Assembly: GCF_020532555.1 (NCBI RefSeq)
Contig: NZ_JAJBBR010000008.1
Span: forward strand, 1 to 64,000
Direction: 5' to 3'
DNA length: 64,000 nt
DNA from: Microvirga lenta
Lineage (GTDB): Bacteria > Pseudomonadota > Alphaproteobacteria > Rhizobiales > Beijerinckiaceae
Positions 61,792 to 64,000 of the stretch are shown piece by piece (within the stretch, counting starts at the first letter, position 1; each line of letters opens with the position of its first letter). The notes under the pieces were generated by a model. It searched no databases and was not told where the DNA came from. It saw nothing but the letters and a program-made list of their open reading frames with translations. A program made the translations under genes and the position numbers.

Positions 61792-62244
61792 TCAGGCCTT
61801 GCGCTGCCAGCGGCCCCGCTCGTCCTGCTGCCAATAGGTGGCGTCGTGCCCCTCCTCCTTCACCTTTCGCCATTGGTCGCGCGCCAGGGCCAGGGCCTGG
61901 ACGTCGCCTCCATCGAAGAGGATCGCGATCCTCTGATAGGCGGAGATGTCCGACGGCAGGTCGGCGCCCTCGGCCAGGAAGCGGATCGAGGCGCCGTTGG
62001 GATTGCCGTCGGAGAGGGTGATCAGCACGGGCTGGTCCGCCGCATGGGCCTCGCGGTCGGTGCCGTGCGGAAGAAAGCTCTCATCCGTGAAGGTCCAGAG
62101 GTGGTCGTCGAGGGCGGCCAGACGCTCCTCCGTCGTCACCTGGACCACCGCGCGCCAGTCCCGCTCCAGGGTCTTCTGGAGCAGGGTCGGGAGAACGGCC
62201 TCGAGAGGCTGGTTCTGGAGATGGTAGAAAAGGACCTCGGCCAT
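61792..62244 (-). CDS. holC: DNA polymerase III chi subunit
   Basis: The product is 150 residues. The family start MAEVLFYHLQNQPLEAVLPTLLQKTLERDWR and the central DHLWTFTDESFLPHG are recognisable, as is LFDGGDVQALALARDQWRKVKEEGHDATYWQQ. Chi links the clamp-loader (through psi) to SSB at the replication fork. It lies 68 bases downstream of pepA on the same strand, a common pairing in alphaproteobacteria. Confidence 0.92.
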   Translation of the reverse strand: MAEVLFYHLQNQPLEAVLPTLLQKTLERDWRAVVQVTTEERLAALDDHLWTFTDESFLPHGTDREAHAADQPVLITLSDGNPNGASIRFLAEGADLPSDISAYQRIAILFDGGDVQALALARDQWRKVKEEGHDATYWQQDERGRWQRKA

Positions 62245-62312
62245 CGCCTCTCACGATCCGAAAGGGCGGTGAGAGGCTGCGAGCTCCGGCAGGTCCTTTC
62301 TGGCCGTCATCC

Positions 62313-63803
62313 TCAACCCTCGTAGTGGTCCCGCACGAGGCGGTCGAGCAGGCGGACGCCCCAGCCGGAGCTCCAGCCCTTGTTGATCTCGGTCTGGGGC
62401 GAGCCCATGGCCGTGCCGGCGATGTCGAGATGGGCCCAGGGCACGTCGTTGACGAAACGCTGGAGCAGCGCCGCCGCCGTGCTCGACCCGCCGTGCCGGC
62501 CGCCGGAATTCTTCATGTCGGCGAATTTCGACTCGATCATCTTGTCGAATTCCGGACCGAGCGGCATCCGCCAGACCCGCTCGCCGGTGGCCTGTCCGGC
62601 CGCCGTGATGCGCTGGGCGAGTTCGTCGTTGTTCGAGAAGAGCCCGGCATATTCCTGGGCCAGCGCCACGAGGATCGCGCCCGTCAGGGTCGCCAGGTCG
62701 ATCATGAACTTGGGCTTGAACCGCTCCTGCACGTACCAGAGCACGTCTGCCAGGACCAGACGGCCCTCCGCATCGGTGTTGACGATCTCGATGGTCTGGC
62801 CCGACATGGTGGTGACGATGTCGCCCGGGCGCTGGGCATTGCCGTCGGGCATGTTCTCCACGAGGCCGATGACGCCGACCACGTTCGCCTTCGCCTTCCG
62901 GCTGGCCAGCGCATGCATGAGGCCGACCACGCAGGCCGCGCCGGCCATGTCGCCCTTCATGTCCTCCATGCCGCCGCCCGGCTTGATGGAAATGCCGCCG
63001 GAATCGAACACCACGCCCTTGCCGATGAAGGCGACGGGCTTGTCGGCCGCCTTGCCGCCGTTCCAGCGCATGATGGCGACGCGGCTGCCGCGGACGGAGC
63101 CCTGCCCGACGCCCAGCAGCGCGCGCATGCCGAGCTTCTGCATGGCTTTCTCGTCGAGGATCTCGACCTCGACGCCCACCTTCGTCAGGGCCTCGGCCCT
63201 GGCGGCGAACTCCTTGGGGCCGAGCACGTTCGGCGGCTCGTTGACGAGATCGCGGGCGATGAGGACGCCGGCCGCCACGCCCTCGCGCGCCTTGTAGGCC
63301 TTCTTCATGGCCGCGGGATCCGCCACGCTGAAGGTCAGGCGGGTGGTGCCGTTCGGCTTGGAATCATCCTTCTTGGTCTTGTAGCGGTCGAAGCTGTAAC
63401 GCCGGAGCTGGACCCCGAGCGCCATGTCCGCCACCGCATCCGGCGTCACGTCGATCCCGGGCATGTCGAGCACGGCGGTCGCGGTCTTGCCCGAGGCCTT
63501 GCCGGCGATCAGGCCGCCGAACTGCGCCCAGTCCAGGGAGGCCCGGTCCTTCTCGCCGCCGACGCCGATCACGACTAGGCGGTCCGCCGCAATGACCGTC
63601 GGCGCAGGAATGGTCAGGCTCGATTTGGCCTTGCCCTTGAAGCCCTCGGCGGCAGCGGCCCTGGCGATGAGATCGACAGCCTTCGGCCCGATCCGCTTCG
63701 CGACCGAGGGACTCGGCTTGAGATTTTCGTCGACGAAGACGATGAGATCACCGGCTCCGACGTCCCCATGGGCCTGGAAATCGATCTTGAAGCTGTCGGC
63801 CAT
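62313..63803 (-). CDS. pepA: Leucyl aminopeptidase (M17 family)
   Basis: The product is 496 residues. The catalytic domain shows [27 protein letters not shown] (Lys and Asp metal ligands) and the signature [12 protein letters not shown], with Asp and Glu that bind the two metal ions. The N-terminal macro-like domain spans about 1-160. Removes N-terminal residues from peptides in the cytoplasm. ATG at 63803 follows AGAGGA. Confidence 0.95.
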   Translation of the reverse strand: MADSFKIDFQAHGDVGAGDLIVFVDENLKPSPSVAKRIGPKAVDLIARAAAAEGFKGKAKSSLTIPAPTVIAADRLVVIGVGGEKDRASLDWAQFGGLIAGKASGKTATAVLDMPGIDVTPDAVADMALGVQLRRYSFDRYKTKKDDSKPNGTTRLTFSVADPAAMKKAYKAREGVAAGVLIARDLVNEPPNVLGPKEFAARAEALTKVGVEVEILDEKAMQKLGMRALLGVGQGSVRGSRVAIMRWNGGKAADKPVAFIGKGVVFDSGGISIKPGGGMEDMKGDMAGAACVVGLMHALASRKAKANVVGVIGLVENMPDGNAQRPGDIVTTMSGQTIEIVNTDAEGRLVLADVLWYVQERFKPKFMIDLATLTGAILVALAQEYAGLFSNNDELAQRITAAGQATGERVWRMPLGPEFDKMIESKFADMKNSGGRHGGSSTAAALLQRFVNDVPWAHLDIAGTAMGSPQTEINKGWSSGWGVRLLDRLVRDHYEG

Positions 63804-64000
63804 GAAATCCTCTTGATGGTGGCTGCTGACGCCGGCTCGGGACCGGCTGCGACTTGTTGACATACAGCATATAGGGCACGGGATCACGCAGGCATTGCCG
63901 TGAAAGCGGCGCAATCCCAAGCTGTTGAGACGGCGCCGGCCTTGCCTGCGAGCAGGTGACAATGTACCCAGGGCGTTCGCGCCCAAGAGGCGAAGGGCTT
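63804..64000. other. Upstream region of pepA at the window edge
   Basis: Contains the pepA promoter region on the minus strand. Often in this order lptF lies divergently upstream, but no convincing start is seen before the window ends. Confidence 0.3.

Noticed and set aside
63857-63880. TTGACA followed by TATAGG as a promoter
   Set aside because: The two hexamers are only 7 bases apart, not the 16-18 required.

Overview
The window is high-GC DNA (roughly 63-66% by eye), densely coding on both strands, with alphaproteobacterial gene content: paired ABC permeases of the spermidine/putrescine type, scoAB, a HolC-PepA pair, EmrAB with a divergent TetR, and an Irr-box-like site ahead of an iron transporter. 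The mix best fits the order Hyphomicrobiales, possibly a Microvirga/Methylobacteriaceae relative; the genus is an inference. I see no rRNA, tRNA, CRISPR array, insertion sequence or prophage.

Region 1 (1-14147) is one giant gene on the minus strand, cut by the left window edge after 4715 codons. It encodes a mosaic of carbohydrate-binding (CBM6/CBM35-like), malectin-like, Ig/cadherin-like and HYDIN-like modules around a sugar-dehydrogenase-type beta-propeller. It starts without a signal peptide, which fits type I secretion, though the C-terminus is outside the window. About 0.8 kb of non-coding, palindrome-bearing DNA lies upstream.

Region 2 (14.9-21 kb) is a run of small, mostly unassigned genes: secreted or membrane mini-proteins, a divergent cis-prenyltransferase homologue, a translationally coupled receiver-domain/SGNH-hydrolase pair, and a short RTX protein with three N-terminal repeats. 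Good hairpin terminators separate several of them.

Region 3 (21-32 kb) is metabolic and envelope: iron-dependent alcohol dehydrogenase, a branched-chain-amino-acid-type binding protein, a rubredoxin-like/MBL-fold hydrolase, a zinc alcohol dehydrogenase, a P2-type cation ATPase, an SPW-repeat membrane protein, a secreted pentapeptide-repeat protein and small lipoproteins.

Region 4 (32-38.8 kb) is a coherent minus-strand operon: nitrilase-family amidase, RraA-like protein, binding protein, ATPase and two permeases, with a LysR gene upstream. It probably imports and processes a small amide- or amine-containing compound. Region 5 (39-49.3 kb) holds a membrane cNMP-domain protein, a ferric-iron binding protein and permease behind an Irr-type box, scoAB, an AsmA-like protein and a second PotGHI-like transporter without a binding protein.

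Region 6 (49.4-64 kb) holds two sugar/polyol-type oxidoreductases, a class C beta-lactamase, the EmrAB efflux pump with its TetR regulator and a clear operator, a NUDIX hydrolase, a Crp/Fnr regulator, an ABC-F ATPase, an S10 peptidase, HolC and leucyl aminopeptidase. Translation starts were moved from the longest open frame wherever a ribosome-binding site or signal peptide supported it.
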